Assembly: GCA_028713395.1 (NCBI GenBank)
Contig: JAQTOJ010000087.1
Span: 1 to 7,628, forward strand
DNA length: 7,628 nucleotides
Source: Dehalococcoidales bacterium
Lineage (GTDB): Bacteria; Chloroflexota; Dehalococcoidia; Dehalococcoidales; Fen-1064
Direction: 5' to 3'
Part shown: positions 1 through 5,251 of the stretch, piece after piece
Layout: each line of letters begins with the position of its first letter
How positions within the stretch are numbered: the stretch's first letter is position 1
The notes under the pieces: generated by a model
Told to the model about the DNA's origin: nothing
What the model saw: the letters and a program-made list of their open reading frames with translations, nothing else
Databases searched by the model: none
Made by a program: the position numbers and the translations under genes

Positions 1-184
<184 letters not shown>

Positions 185-185
185 T

Positions 186-214
186 TTGACAATGTCATGC
201 GGTGCGGATATATT
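186..214 (+). promoter_or_regulatory. Sigma70-type promoter of the toxin-antitoxin run
   Basis: A perfect -35 hexamer TTGACA (186-191) is followed by a 17-bp spacer and the -10 hexamer TATATT (209-214, five of six consensus). The predicted start is near 221, about 27 bases before the antitoxin ATG. The promoter starts just after the secA stop, and its -10 and start region are buried in the palindrome at 210-234, so a bound repressor would block RNA polymerase directly. A smaller dyad, TGACA-A-TGTCA (187-197), overlaps the -35. Confidence 0.8.
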
Positions 215-234
215 GTAGTAGTCTACTACAATAT
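210..234. promoter_or_regulatory. Palindromic operator over the -10 and start site
   Basis: ATATTGTAGTAG (210-221) and CTACTACAATAT (223-234) are perfect 12-base inverted copies separated by a single T. The site overlaps the -10 hexamer and the expected transcription start and ends 13 bases before the antitoxin ATG. Its position and symmetry fit an operator bound by a dimer of the HTH antitoxin, alone or with the PIN toxin, as in known autoregulated type II modules. Binding by this antitoxin is inferred. Confidence 0.78.
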
Positions 235-247
235 TGAGGTTGAAGTC

Positions 248-709
248 ATGGATAAACAAAACCAGGAAAAATTGATCACAGTTAGAGAAGCCGCTACTCA
301 AACCGGTAAAAACCCCGAAACTATCCGCCGCTGGATATGGTCGGGGAAACTGCCGGCGCAAAAGATCGGGAACCAGTTGTTTATCAGGGAAACATCTTTG
401 AGTCCATACTATGCGGCACAAATTGATGACACGAACAACGGTAGCAACACGTCTCAGACACTGCAGGAAGACAAAGCTTTTGAAGAGTATCTGGCTTCCG
501 TACGCTTGAAACCGGAAGAAGTAAACCGGATGGTGGAAGAATGGCGCCGGAAAGTCTATGGCACAACTAAAGAATCCGAACAAGCCGCGAAAAATAAATT
601 TAAGGCTGAAATGAAAAAAGCCCGTATTTTTCGTGAAAAACTTAGAAAACGGGGTCTAGTCTTCGATACGGCAGAACTGATACGTGAAGTAAGAGAAGGA
701 CGCCCGTGA
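248..709 (+). CDS. HTH (MerR/excisionase-type) antitoxin of a VapBC-like module
   Basis: Predicted 153-residue cytoplasmic DNA-binding antitoxin. Residues about 9-48 (ITVREAATQTGKNPETIRRW, then GKLPAQKIGNQLFI) match the small winged HTH of excisionase/MerR-like proteins (HTH_17): helix, recognition helix with ETIRRW, then the wing GKLPAxKIG. Residues 50-75 are a polar linker, and 75-153 are strongly charged and helical. The last stretch, VFDTAELIREVREGRP, resembles the C-terminal toxin-wrapping tail of VapB-type antitoxins. The ATG at 248 is chosen over the upstream ATG at 197 because GAGG (236-239) sits 8 bases before it and because 197 lies upstream of the predicted start of transcription. 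The stop overlaps the toxin start by four bases (GTGA), indicating translational coupling. An HTH of this type joined to a VapB-like tail differs from the common AbrB, RHH or Phd antitoxins. Confidence 0.8.
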   Translation: MDKQNQEKLITVREAATQTGKNPETIRRWIWSGKLPAQKIGNQLFIRETSLSPYYAAQIDDTNNGSNTSQTLQEDKAFEEYLASVRLKPEEVNRMVEEWRRKVYGTTKESEQAAKNKFKAEMKKARIFREKLRKRGLVFDTAELIREVREGRP

Positions 710-1140
710 AAGTCGATGTTTGCTGTTTAGACGCCAGCGTGGCCGTACCGTGGCTATTGCCCAACCAGCAAGACGCGCGCGCAGATGCTTTACTGCTAAA
801 ATTGTTAGATTCCAAGACCGATCTTGTGGCAGCGCCATTTTTCAACGCCGAAGTCACATCGGCAATCCGGTTGAGGGTTTTTCTCAAACAAATTACCTTG
901 GCTGAAGGCGAATCAGCCTTTCAGCGTTTTATGGCATTAGAGGTAAACCAATTCAACCATCCTTCACTGGATCAGGTGGCTTGGGAGTTGGCAAAAAAGT
1001 ACAATACCATAAGGACCTATGATATGTATTACCTCGCCGTCGCTGAATTACTGGATTGTGCTTTATGGACGAACGACAAGAGACTGTATAATGTGCTGCA
1101 AGGCAGAAACCAGCGAGTCAGGTGTCTTGACGACATATAA
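706..1140 (+). CDS. PIN-domain ribonuclease toxin, VapC family
   Basis: A 144-residue protein of typical single-PIN length. The four acidic residues expected for the Mg/Mn-dependent active site are present: D9 in CLDASVAVPWLLP, E49 in APFFNAEVTSAIR, D106 in RTYDMYYLAVAE and D124 in LWTNDKRLYN. VapC-family toxins cleave RNA, often tRNA or the rRNA sarcin-ricin loop, and are held inactive by a cognate antitoxin; the target here cannot be read from sequence. The start is GTG at 706, within the antitoxin stop region, with AGAAGGA (694-700) 5 bases upstream. The overlap and the order antitoxin then toxin fit one regulated transcript from the promoter at 186-214. All catalytic acids are intact, so the toxin should be functional. 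Confidence 0.88.
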   Translation: MKVDVCCLDASVAVPWLLPNQQDARADALLLKLLDSKTDLVAAPFFNAEVTSAIRLRVFLKQITLAEGESAFQRFMALEVNQFNHPSLDQVAWELAKKYNTIRTYDMYYLAVAELLDCALWTNDKRLYNVLQGRNQRVRCLDDI

Positions 1141-1155
1141 AGGCAAAAAAACACG

Positions 1156-1449
1156 ATGACTGATCTTGAAATAGTCGCGATGTTCCGGGAACTCGCCGCG
1201 CTGCTGGAGAAAAAGAAAGAAAATTGGTTCAAAATCCGGTCTTACCGGAAGGTGGCGGATGAAATCGAGCAGCGGCAGCCGGACTTGAAGAAGCTGGCAG
1301 AAACGCAGCGGCTCCGAGAAATCCCCGGCGTGGGGGAAGCCATTGAGAAGAAGATCATCGAAATGTTATCCACCGGTAAACTGCAACTGATAGAACGCTT
1401 GAAACAAGAAGCCGCGGAGAAAACCGATGAACAAACCGCGAAGTCATAA
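1156..1449 (+). CDS. Stand-alone 8-kDa / helix-hairpin-helix domain protein (DNA polymerase X N-terminus-like)
   Basis: A 97-residue protein matching the N-terminal 8-kDa domain of family X DNA polymerases and little else. Residues 1-48 have the pattern LEIVAMFRELAALLEKKKEN, then WFKIRSYRKVADEIE; residues 53-71 are the helix-hairpin-helix LREIPGVGEAIEKKIIEML, followed by STGKL. In polymerase beta this domain binds the 5' phosphate in a DNA gap, and Lys72 is the dRP-lyase nucleophile. By ungapped alignment of IPGVG with LPGVG, Lys66 here falls on that lysine. Palm, fingers and PHP domains are absent and no remnant follows, since the next gene overlaps by 23 bases in another frame. It starts 15 bases after the toxin stop with only a weak AAAGG (1139-1143). 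It could be a dedicated DNA-end-binding factor or a decayed polymerase; the clean length favours the former. Confidence 0.72.
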   Translation: MTDLEIVAMFRELAALLEKKKENWFKIRSYRKVADEIEQRQPDLKKLAETQRLREIPGVGEAIEKKIIEMLSTGKLQLIERLKQEAAEKTDEQTAKS

Positions 1450-2134
1450 TCCTGAGACACAGATCACCTCGATCGATAACGAAGCCATCCGTTATTTCCG
1501 GGCGGCGATCAAAGACGGCGTGCATTGGTACATTGCTTTGCTGGAAGCCATAAAAATGTGGCAATCGCCGGAAGAGACTTACGAGGGACGCTATTATCGT
1601 TACATCCTTGATGAAACTGCGTTGGATTGGCTGCTGCTGGCAGAACGCCTGTGTGATGCCGTTGGTGACTTGGCGCCGGAGGATGAGAAGCAGGCATTAT
1701 TACTGGAAAATCGTCCGCCGCTTGACATAACTAAAGATGAATTCAGGCAAATCATCGGGGAAGTGCGGTATAACCAGTATTTGAATTATTTTTACGGCGT
1801 GAACATTGAGCGGGCATTGATACTGGCGGTGCAGGAAGAAGTGCGTAAAGAACGGCGTTTGGCGGGATTGGCCAAAGAAGAAGATACCACCGGGCAGGCA
1901 TACATACGGGTGTACGGAGATACTGAGGAGAATTTGCTGGCCAAATTCCGGCGGCAAAATCACTACCGCCGCCTGAAATCGATCAGCCTGGATGAGCTCA
2001 AGGAATTTACCTACTGGCTTTTCCGGTTCAGGGTGAAACACAGCGAGAAACCCCGGGTGGCCAGCGATACGAAAAAAGCCCTGGATTGGGTGCAGCGCAA
2101 CGGTCTGTCACAGAAACTGGTGTTCGGACAGTAA
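1427..2134 (+). CDS. Conserved-looking hypothetical protein, 235 residues
   Basis: I do not recognise this family. The protein is soluble, probably mostly alpha-helical, rich in charged and aromatic residues, and has no signal peptide, membrane segment or cysteine pair. Notable stretches are YFRAAIKDGVHWYIALLEAI (23-42), EGRYYRYILDETALDWLLLAERLCD (about 53-77) and the basic EEVRKERR (137-144), with RRQNHYRRLK (175-184) and FTYWLFRFRVKHSEKPR (194-210) toward the C-terminus. The repeated basic and aromatic patches would suit nucleic-acid or protein contacts, but no catalytic motif is visible. ATG 1427 is supported by GGAGA (1416-1420) six bases upstream. The 23-base overlap with the helix-hairpin-helix gene implies co-transcription and probable coupling. 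It is the last gene of the + strand run and faces valS. Confidence 0.7.
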   Translation: MNKPRSHNPETQITSIDNEAIRYFRAAIKDGVHWYIALLEAIKMWQSPEETYEGRYYRYILDETALDWLLLAERLCDAVGDLAPEDEKQALLLENRPPLDITKDEFRQIIGEVRYNQYLNYFYGVNIERALILAVQEEVRKERRLAGLAKEEDTTGQAYIRVYGDTEENLLAKFRRQNHYRRLKSISLDELKEFTYWLFRFRVKHSEKPRVASDTKKALDWVQRNGLSQKLVFGQ

Positions 2135-2142
2135 ATCGGAAA

Positions 2143-2250
2143 CTCTAAGCACTAATATCGAAACTCTAAACAAATCATAATAATACAATACTAAAAAATT
2201 TAGGAATTTGTATTTGTTTAGTGTTTAGGATTTAGATATTAGGATTTTCT
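2143..2250. repeat. AT-rich convergent spacer: heptad repeats forming a long imperfect inverted repeat
   Basis: The left half consists of 7-base units in register: CTCTAAG (2143), CACTAAT (2150), ATCGAAA (2157), CTCTAAA (2164). The right half carries the complementary type: GTTTAGT (2216), GTTTAGG (2223), ATTTAGA (2230), TATTAGG (2237). Perfect pairing blocks are CTAATATC (2152-2159) with GATATTAG (2235-2242), and CTAAACAAAT (2166-2175) with ATTTGTTTAG (2212-2221). The tip holds a small hairpin, CTAAA-AAA-TTTAG (2191-2203). The right arm has one extra heptad, as expected from slippage. Lying between two converging genes, it may act as a weak two-way terminator, but the stem is AT-rich. Confidence 0.72.
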
Positions 2251-2252
2251 TT

Positions 2253-4922
2253 CTATCCTATTTGTTGTTTCAACCTGGCTAATTTGTCTTTGCGTTCCGC
2301 CAGACGTTCCTTTTCCTTGTTGACGATTGCCGCCGGGGCTTTGCTGAGGAAAGTCTCGTCCTGCAAACGCGCTTCAAGGCGCACGATATCCGGCTCCAAC
2401 TGCTCGATTTCTTTTTTAATGCGTTCCTGTTCGGCGGCCAGGTCAACCAAGGAAGCCATGGGGATCACAACATCCGCAGCTTTCAAAACCGCCACGACCG
2501 CTTTCTCGGTGACGGCCTCTTTAAGGCGGGTCTGGTGGAAATTGAGGGGTTTGACCTTGGCCAGAGTCTGCATGGCATCTGCGTAACGTTTGATATGCGG
2601 CGTTAACTCATCGGCATAAATATCGGCGGCTACCCAGTGGTTGACCTCTACCTTGTTCTCGGAACGGGCGTTGCGGATAGCGCGGACGATATCGATAATC
2701 GCCTCGATGGTATTGACCGCTTCAGCATCGGTGCCGGCCGCGGTGGCTTTCGGATATTCCGCCACCATAATCGATTGGCGCTTGCTCCATTCCTCAGGCG
2801 CATGCTGTTTGAGGTTCTGCCACAATTCCTCGGTGATGAAGGGCATAAAGGGATGCAATAATCGCAAAGACGATTCTAAAACATGCACCAGCACCGGCAG
2901 CGGGGAGCTTTCTTTGGATTCCGGGCGCAGCCGCACCTTCGCCAGTTCGATGTACCAATCGCAATAATCGCCCCAAAGGAAATCGTAAATCCGGCTCAAA
3001 GCCTCGCCGAATTGGAAGTTTTCCAGCATAACGTTGACTTCAGTGACAGTATCGTTGAGGCGGCTGAGAATCCAGCGGTCTTCGATCGTCAGGGATTTGG
3101 GGTGTATTGTCAGGTCGGGGTTTTCTGCCGGAATGCTTTTGATCACGAAGCGGGTAGCGTTCCAGAGCTTGTTGGCAAAGTTACGCCCGGCTTCCAGTTT
3201 CACCGGGGACATTTTGCTATCGTTACCGGCGCCGGTACCCTGCACCACGGCGAACCGCAAGGCATCCGCCCCGATCTGTTCGATGACTTTGAGCGGGTCG
3301 GTGACATTGCCCTTGGTCTTGCTCATCTTATCGCCTTTTTCATCGCGGATGAGCCCGTGCAGATAAACGTACTTGAAGGGTATTTCGCCCATGTTTTCAA
3401 TGCTCATCATAATCATGCGGGCAACCCAGAAAAAGAGGATGTCGTAGGCCGTTTCCATGACGGTGGTGGGATAGAAGTATTTCAGATCCTCCGTCTGTTT
3501 CGGCCAGCCTAAGGTGGAATGCGGCCATAAACCGGAGGAGAACCATGTATCCAGCACATCCGTATCCTGGACCAGTTTCAAGGACTTGCACTTAGGGCAG
3601 GCTTTCGGTTCATCGATGGCAACGATGATCTCGCCGCAATCCTGGCAGTACCAGGCCGGAATGCGGTGTCCCCACCACAACTGACGTGAAATACACCAAT
3701 CGCGGATGTTTTCCATCCAGTTCAGGTAGACTTTATTAAAGCGTTCCGGGATGATTTCAATTTTACCATCGGCGACGGCGGCAATGGCCGGTTTCGCGAG
3801 CGGTCCCATGGACATAAACCACTGCAGGCTGGCCATGGGCTCGATGAGAGTGCCGCAGCGCTCGCAGTGCCCGACGGCGTGGCTGTAATTCTCGATCTTG
3901 ATCATCAGACCCAGCCGTTCCAGCTCCTCGACCACCCATTTACGGCAGGCAAATCTATCCATCCCCTGGCACGGTCCGGCGTTTTCGTTCATGGTGGCGT
4001 CTTTGTTGAGAATGTTGATGCGCGGTAAATTCTGGCGCTGGGCGATATCGAAGTCGACCGGGTCGTGTGAGGGGGTGACCTTGACCGCGCCGGTGCCGAA
4101 TTCTTTTTCCACGATGGCATCCGCCACGATGGGAATGCGGCGGTTCATAATGGGCAGCAGGATATATTTCCCGACCAAGCCTGTATAACGTTCATCCTCA
4201 GGATTCACGGCCACGGCGGTATCACCGAGCATGGTTTCCGGGCGGGTGGTGGCGACGATGACAAAACCGGAGCCGTCCGCCAGCGGGTACTTGATATGCC
4301 AGAGGTGACCGTTGGTGTCTTTATGTTCCACTTCCAGGTCGGAGAGCACGGTAGCGCAGCGCGGGCACCAGTTGGTGATGCGCTCACCGCGGTAAATCAA
4401 CCCTTTATTGTAGAGATTGTAAAACGTGGTACGGACGGCCAGCGAAGGGCCGGGGTCGAGGGTGAAGGTTTCCCTGGACCAGTCACAGGAAGCGCCGAGA
4501 CGGCGGTGCTGAAGCCCGATTTTAGTGCGGCATTCGTTGGTCCACTGCCACATTCTCTCCAGGAATTTTTCACGTCCCAGTTTATAACGGCTGGTGCCTT
4601 CTTTAACCAGCAAACGTTCTACCACCACTTGAGCGGCGATGCTAGCGTGGTCGACACCGGGCAGCCAGAGGGTGGGGTCGCCTTTCATGCGGTGCCAGCG
4701 GGTCATGATATCTTCCAGAGAGGCGACGAGGGCGTGACCCATGTGCAGATCGCCGGTGACATTGGGCGGCGGCATGATGATGGTGAAGGGTTTCTTCTTC
4801 TTATCGATGACCGGCTTGAAGTAATCTTTTTCCAGCCAGTAGTGATACCATTTATCCTCGACGTTTTTCGGGTCGTAGGCTTTGGGCATTTCGGATTCGA
4901 TTAATGGTTTTGTATCGGTCAT
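2253..4922 (-). CDS. valS: Valyl-tRNA synthetase
   Basis: An 889-residue class I aminoacyl-tRNA synthetase that charges tRNA-Val with valine in the cytoplasm; length is normal for bacteria. In order: the HIGH-type motif PPPNVTGDLHMGH (51-63), editing (CP1) domain motifs TTRPETMLGDTAVAVNP (225-241) and GTGAVKVTPSHDPVDFD (276-292), DWCISRQLWWGHRIP (408-422), KMSKTKGN (532-539, a KMSKS variant), the anticodon-binding helical region (about 610-760) and a C-terminal coiled coil (about 828-888) of the ValS tRNA-binding arm. Cysteine pairs CPRC (186-189), CERC (353-356), CQDC (426-429) and CPKC (442-445) look like zinc knuckles. ATG at 4922 follows AGAGG (4932-4928) by 5 bases. Expression is probably controlled by the valine leader and terminator at 5143-4995. 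The stop TAG abuts the convergent repeat. Confidence 0.97.
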   Translation of the reverse strand: MTDTKPLIESEMPKAYDPKNVEDKWYHYWLEKDYFKPVIDKKKKPFTIIMPPPNVTGDLHMGHALVASLEDIMTRWHRMKGDPTLWLPGVDHASIAAQVVVERLLVKEGTSRYKLGREKFLERMWQWTNECRTKIGLQHRRLGASCDWSRETFTLDPGPSLAVRTTFYNLYNKGLIYRGERITNWCPRCATVLSDLEVEHKDTNGHLWHIKYPLADGSGFVIVATTRPETMLGDTAVAVNPEDERYTGLVGKYILLPIMNRRIPIVADAIVEKEFGTGAVKVTPSHDPVDFDIAQRQNLPRINILNKDATMNENAGPCQGMDRFACRKWVVEELERLGLMIKIENYSHAVGHCERCGTLIEPMASLQWFMSMGPLAKPAIAAVADGKIEIIPERFNKVYLNWMENIRDWCISRQLWWGHRIPAWYCQDCGEIIVAIDEPKACPKCKSLKLVQDTDVLDTWFSSGLWPHSTLGWPKQTEDLKYFYPTTVMETAYDILFFWVARMIMMSIENMGEIPFKYVYLHGLIRDEKGDKMSKTKGNVTDPLKVIEQIGADALRFAVVQGTGAGNDSKMSPVKLEAGRNFANKLWNATRFVIKSIPAENPDLTIHPKSLTIEDRWILSRLNDTVTEVNVMLENFQFGEALSRIYDFLWGDYCDWYIELAKVRLRPESKESSPLPVLVHVLESSLRLLHPFMPFITEELWQNLKQHAPEEWSKRQSIMVAEYPKATAAGTDAEAVNTIEAIIDIVRAIRNARSENKVEVNHWVAADIYADELTPHIKRYADAMQTLAKVKPLNFHQTRLKEAVTEKAVVAVLKAADVVIPMASLVDLAAEQERIKKEIEQLEPDIVRLEARLQDETFLSKAPAAIVNKEKERLAERKDKLARLKQQIG

Positions 4923-4935
4923 ATTTACCTCTCAA

Positions 4936-4991
4936 TTAGCTCTCAGCTAACAGCTTTCAGCGTTCAGACTGACCGCTGACGGCTGACAGCT
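4936..4991. repeat. Degenerate heptanucleotide tandem array in the valS 5' region
   Basis: Eight 7-base units run in exact register on the + strand: TTAGCTC, TCAGCTA, ACAGCTT, TCAGCGT, TCAGACT, GACCGCT, GACGGCT, GACAGCT. The array separates the attenuator hairpin from the valS ribosome-binding site, so it is transcribed in the valS leader only after read-through. It contains local dyads, for example TTAGCT-CTC-AGCTAA (4936-4950) and TCAGCG with CGCTGA (4957-4962 and 4974-4979). The 13-base stretch ACTGACCGCTGAC (4968-4980) recurs exactly at 5234-5246 at the end of coaBC. Confidence 0.72.
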
Positions 4992-4994
4992 CCG

Positions 4995-5034
4995 AATAAC
5001 AAACAGGGCCGTCCCAGTGGGACGGCCCTGTTTG
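4995..5034 (-). terminator. Intrinsic terminator of the valS attenuator
   Basis: Read on the - strand, CAAACAGGGCCGTCCC (5034-5019), loop ACT (5018-5016) and GGGACGGCCCTGTTTG (5015-5000) form a perfect 16-bp hairpin with a GC-rich core, followed by TTATT (4999-4995). Together with the stem's own TGTTTG this gives the U-rich run UGUUUGUUAUU. The hairpin stands 73 bases before the valS ATG, so full termination would silence valS; this is what suggests conditional use. It would also end read-through from coaX-coaBC. Confidence 0.88.
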
Positions 5035-5053
5035 ACTAAATAGGCGAGCCCAC

Positions 5054-5092
5054 TTACCGGCTTGATTTCGTAACGACGACTAGATGCAGCAT
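5054..5092 (-). CDS. Valine-rich leader peptide of the valS attenuator (12 residues)
   Basis: On the - strand, ATG at 5092-5090 opens MLHLVVVTKSSR, ending at TAA (5056-5054). Codons 5-7 are GUC GUC GUU, three valines in a row, directly upstream of a terminator that precedes the valyl-tRNA synthetase gene. The modest purine-rich site AAAGAGAG (5106-5099) lies 6 bases before the ATG, and the predicted transcript starts only about 16-19 bases upstream, leaving just enough room for ribosome binding. An in-frame TAA lies 12 bases before the ATG, so no longer start exists. The peptide itself probably has no function; its translation speed is the sensor. Two leucine codons precede the valines but are not consecutive. 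Too short for ordinary gene calling, it is supported by context rather than length. Confidence 0.84.
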   Translation of the reverse strand: MLHLVVVTKSSR

Positions 5093-5114
5093 ATGTAGCT
5101 CTCTTTAACGCTTA

Positions 5115-5143
5115 AGATAACATAATCTGAGGGTAAAAGTCAA
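5115..5143 (-). promoter_or_regulatory. Sigma70-type promoter of the valS leader
   Basis: On the - strand, -35 TTGACT (5143-5138, five of six consensus) is followed by a 17-bp spacer and -10 TTATCT (5120-5115, four of six). The predicted start is around 5111-5108, just ahead of the leader-peptide ribosome-binding site. It gives valS its own promoter apart from coaX-coaBC, with an untranslated leader of about 185 bases containing the attenuator. Confidence 0.74.
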
Positions 5144-5154
5144 TGAAAACAAGC

Positions 5155-5200
5155 TGCTGGCTTGCCGATGATGACCATAGGCAAGATGCCTGTGCCACCA
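5155..5200. repeat. Palindromic intergenic element, dispersed-repeat-like
   Basis: The + strand shows CTTGCC (5161-5166) and GGCAAG (5180-5185), a 6-bp stem with a 13-base loop, plus an alternative overlapping stem AGGC-AAGAT-GCCT (5179-5191). The right end, GGCAAGATGCCTGTGCCACC, resembles small palindromic elements that I recall as dispersed in many environmental bacterial genomes, but copy number cannot be tested from one window. It lies between the coaBC stop and the valS promoter and lacks a U-tract, so it is not a convincing terminator. Together with the flanking repeats, this accounts for the 326-base space between coaBC and valS. Confidence 0.45.
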
Positions 5201-5220
5201 CTTAACTAATAATCACAAAA

Positions 5221-5251
5221 CTGAAAGCTAAGTACTGACCGCTGACAGCTA
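5221..5251. repeat. Short heptanucleotide array running into the coaBC stop codon
   Basis: Four units in register on the + strand, CTGAAAG (5221), CTAAGTA (5228), CTGACCG (5235) and CTGACAG (5242), are followed by CTA, which is the complement of the coaBC TAG stop. ACTGACCGCTGAC (5234-5246) is an exact 13-base copy of 4968-4980 in the larger array before valS, showing that the two belong to one repeat family. Confidence 0.65.

Larger units (their letters stand above)
4995..5111 (-). promoter_or_regulatory. Valine-responsive transcription attenuator of valS
   Basis: This leader RNA has the parts of a ribosome-mediated attenuator. Segment AGUGGG (5054-5049), starting at the last base of the leader-peptide stop codon, pairs perfectly with CCCACU (5021-5016), the end of the terminator's 5' arm plus its loop. 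After a 3x3 internal loop, GCCU (5045-5042) pairs with GGGC (5028-5025), one pair being G-U. This antiterminator excludes the 16-bp terminator. An alternative small hairpin, AGCC (5062-5059) with GGCU (5050-5047), could sequester the antiterminator strand. A ribosome stalled at the Val codons (5080-5072) leaves 5054-5042 free; one at the stop codon (5056-5054) should cover it. Parts and pairings are seen in the sequence; the regulatory outcome is inferred from trp/his/ilv-type attenuators. Confidence 0.82.

Noticed and set aside
197..247. Longer antitoxin start at ATG 197
   Set aside because: It has no ribosome-binding site, lies upstream of the predicted transcription start, and would translate the operator palindrome. 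ATG 248 has GAGG at the right distance.
1058..1092. Internal promoter before the helix-hairpin-helix gene (perfect TATAAT at 1087-1092)
   Set aside because: The hexamer comes from the toxin's Leu-Tyr-Asn codons, and the nearest -35 match at proper spacing is poor (TTATGG). It could contribute weakly but cannot be supported.
2883..3512. Long + strand open frame opposite valS (also 4296-4904 and others)
   Set aside because: These frames lie antisense within valS, an unambiguous gene, and show no family motif; they follow from its codon bias.
5062..5074. tRNA or tmRNA T-loop-like GTTACGAAATC
   Set aside because: The spacing is wrong for a T-loop and there is no acceptor stem or CCA end.
4995..5120. 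T-box riboswitch upstream of valS
   Set aside because: AAGUGGGCUCGCC loosely resembles the T-box GGGUGGNACCGCG sequence, but the UGGN for an A-discriminator tRNA is missing, the leader before the terminator is only about 110 bases, and there is no room for Stem I. The Val-rich leader ORF explains the region better.
4995..5160. Independent trans-acting small RNA between coaBC and valS
   Set aside because: Promoter and terminator would define an RNA of about 110 bases, but the in-frame Val-Val-Val leader ORF and alternative pairing are better explained as a cis attenuator; the short RNA would be its terminated product.
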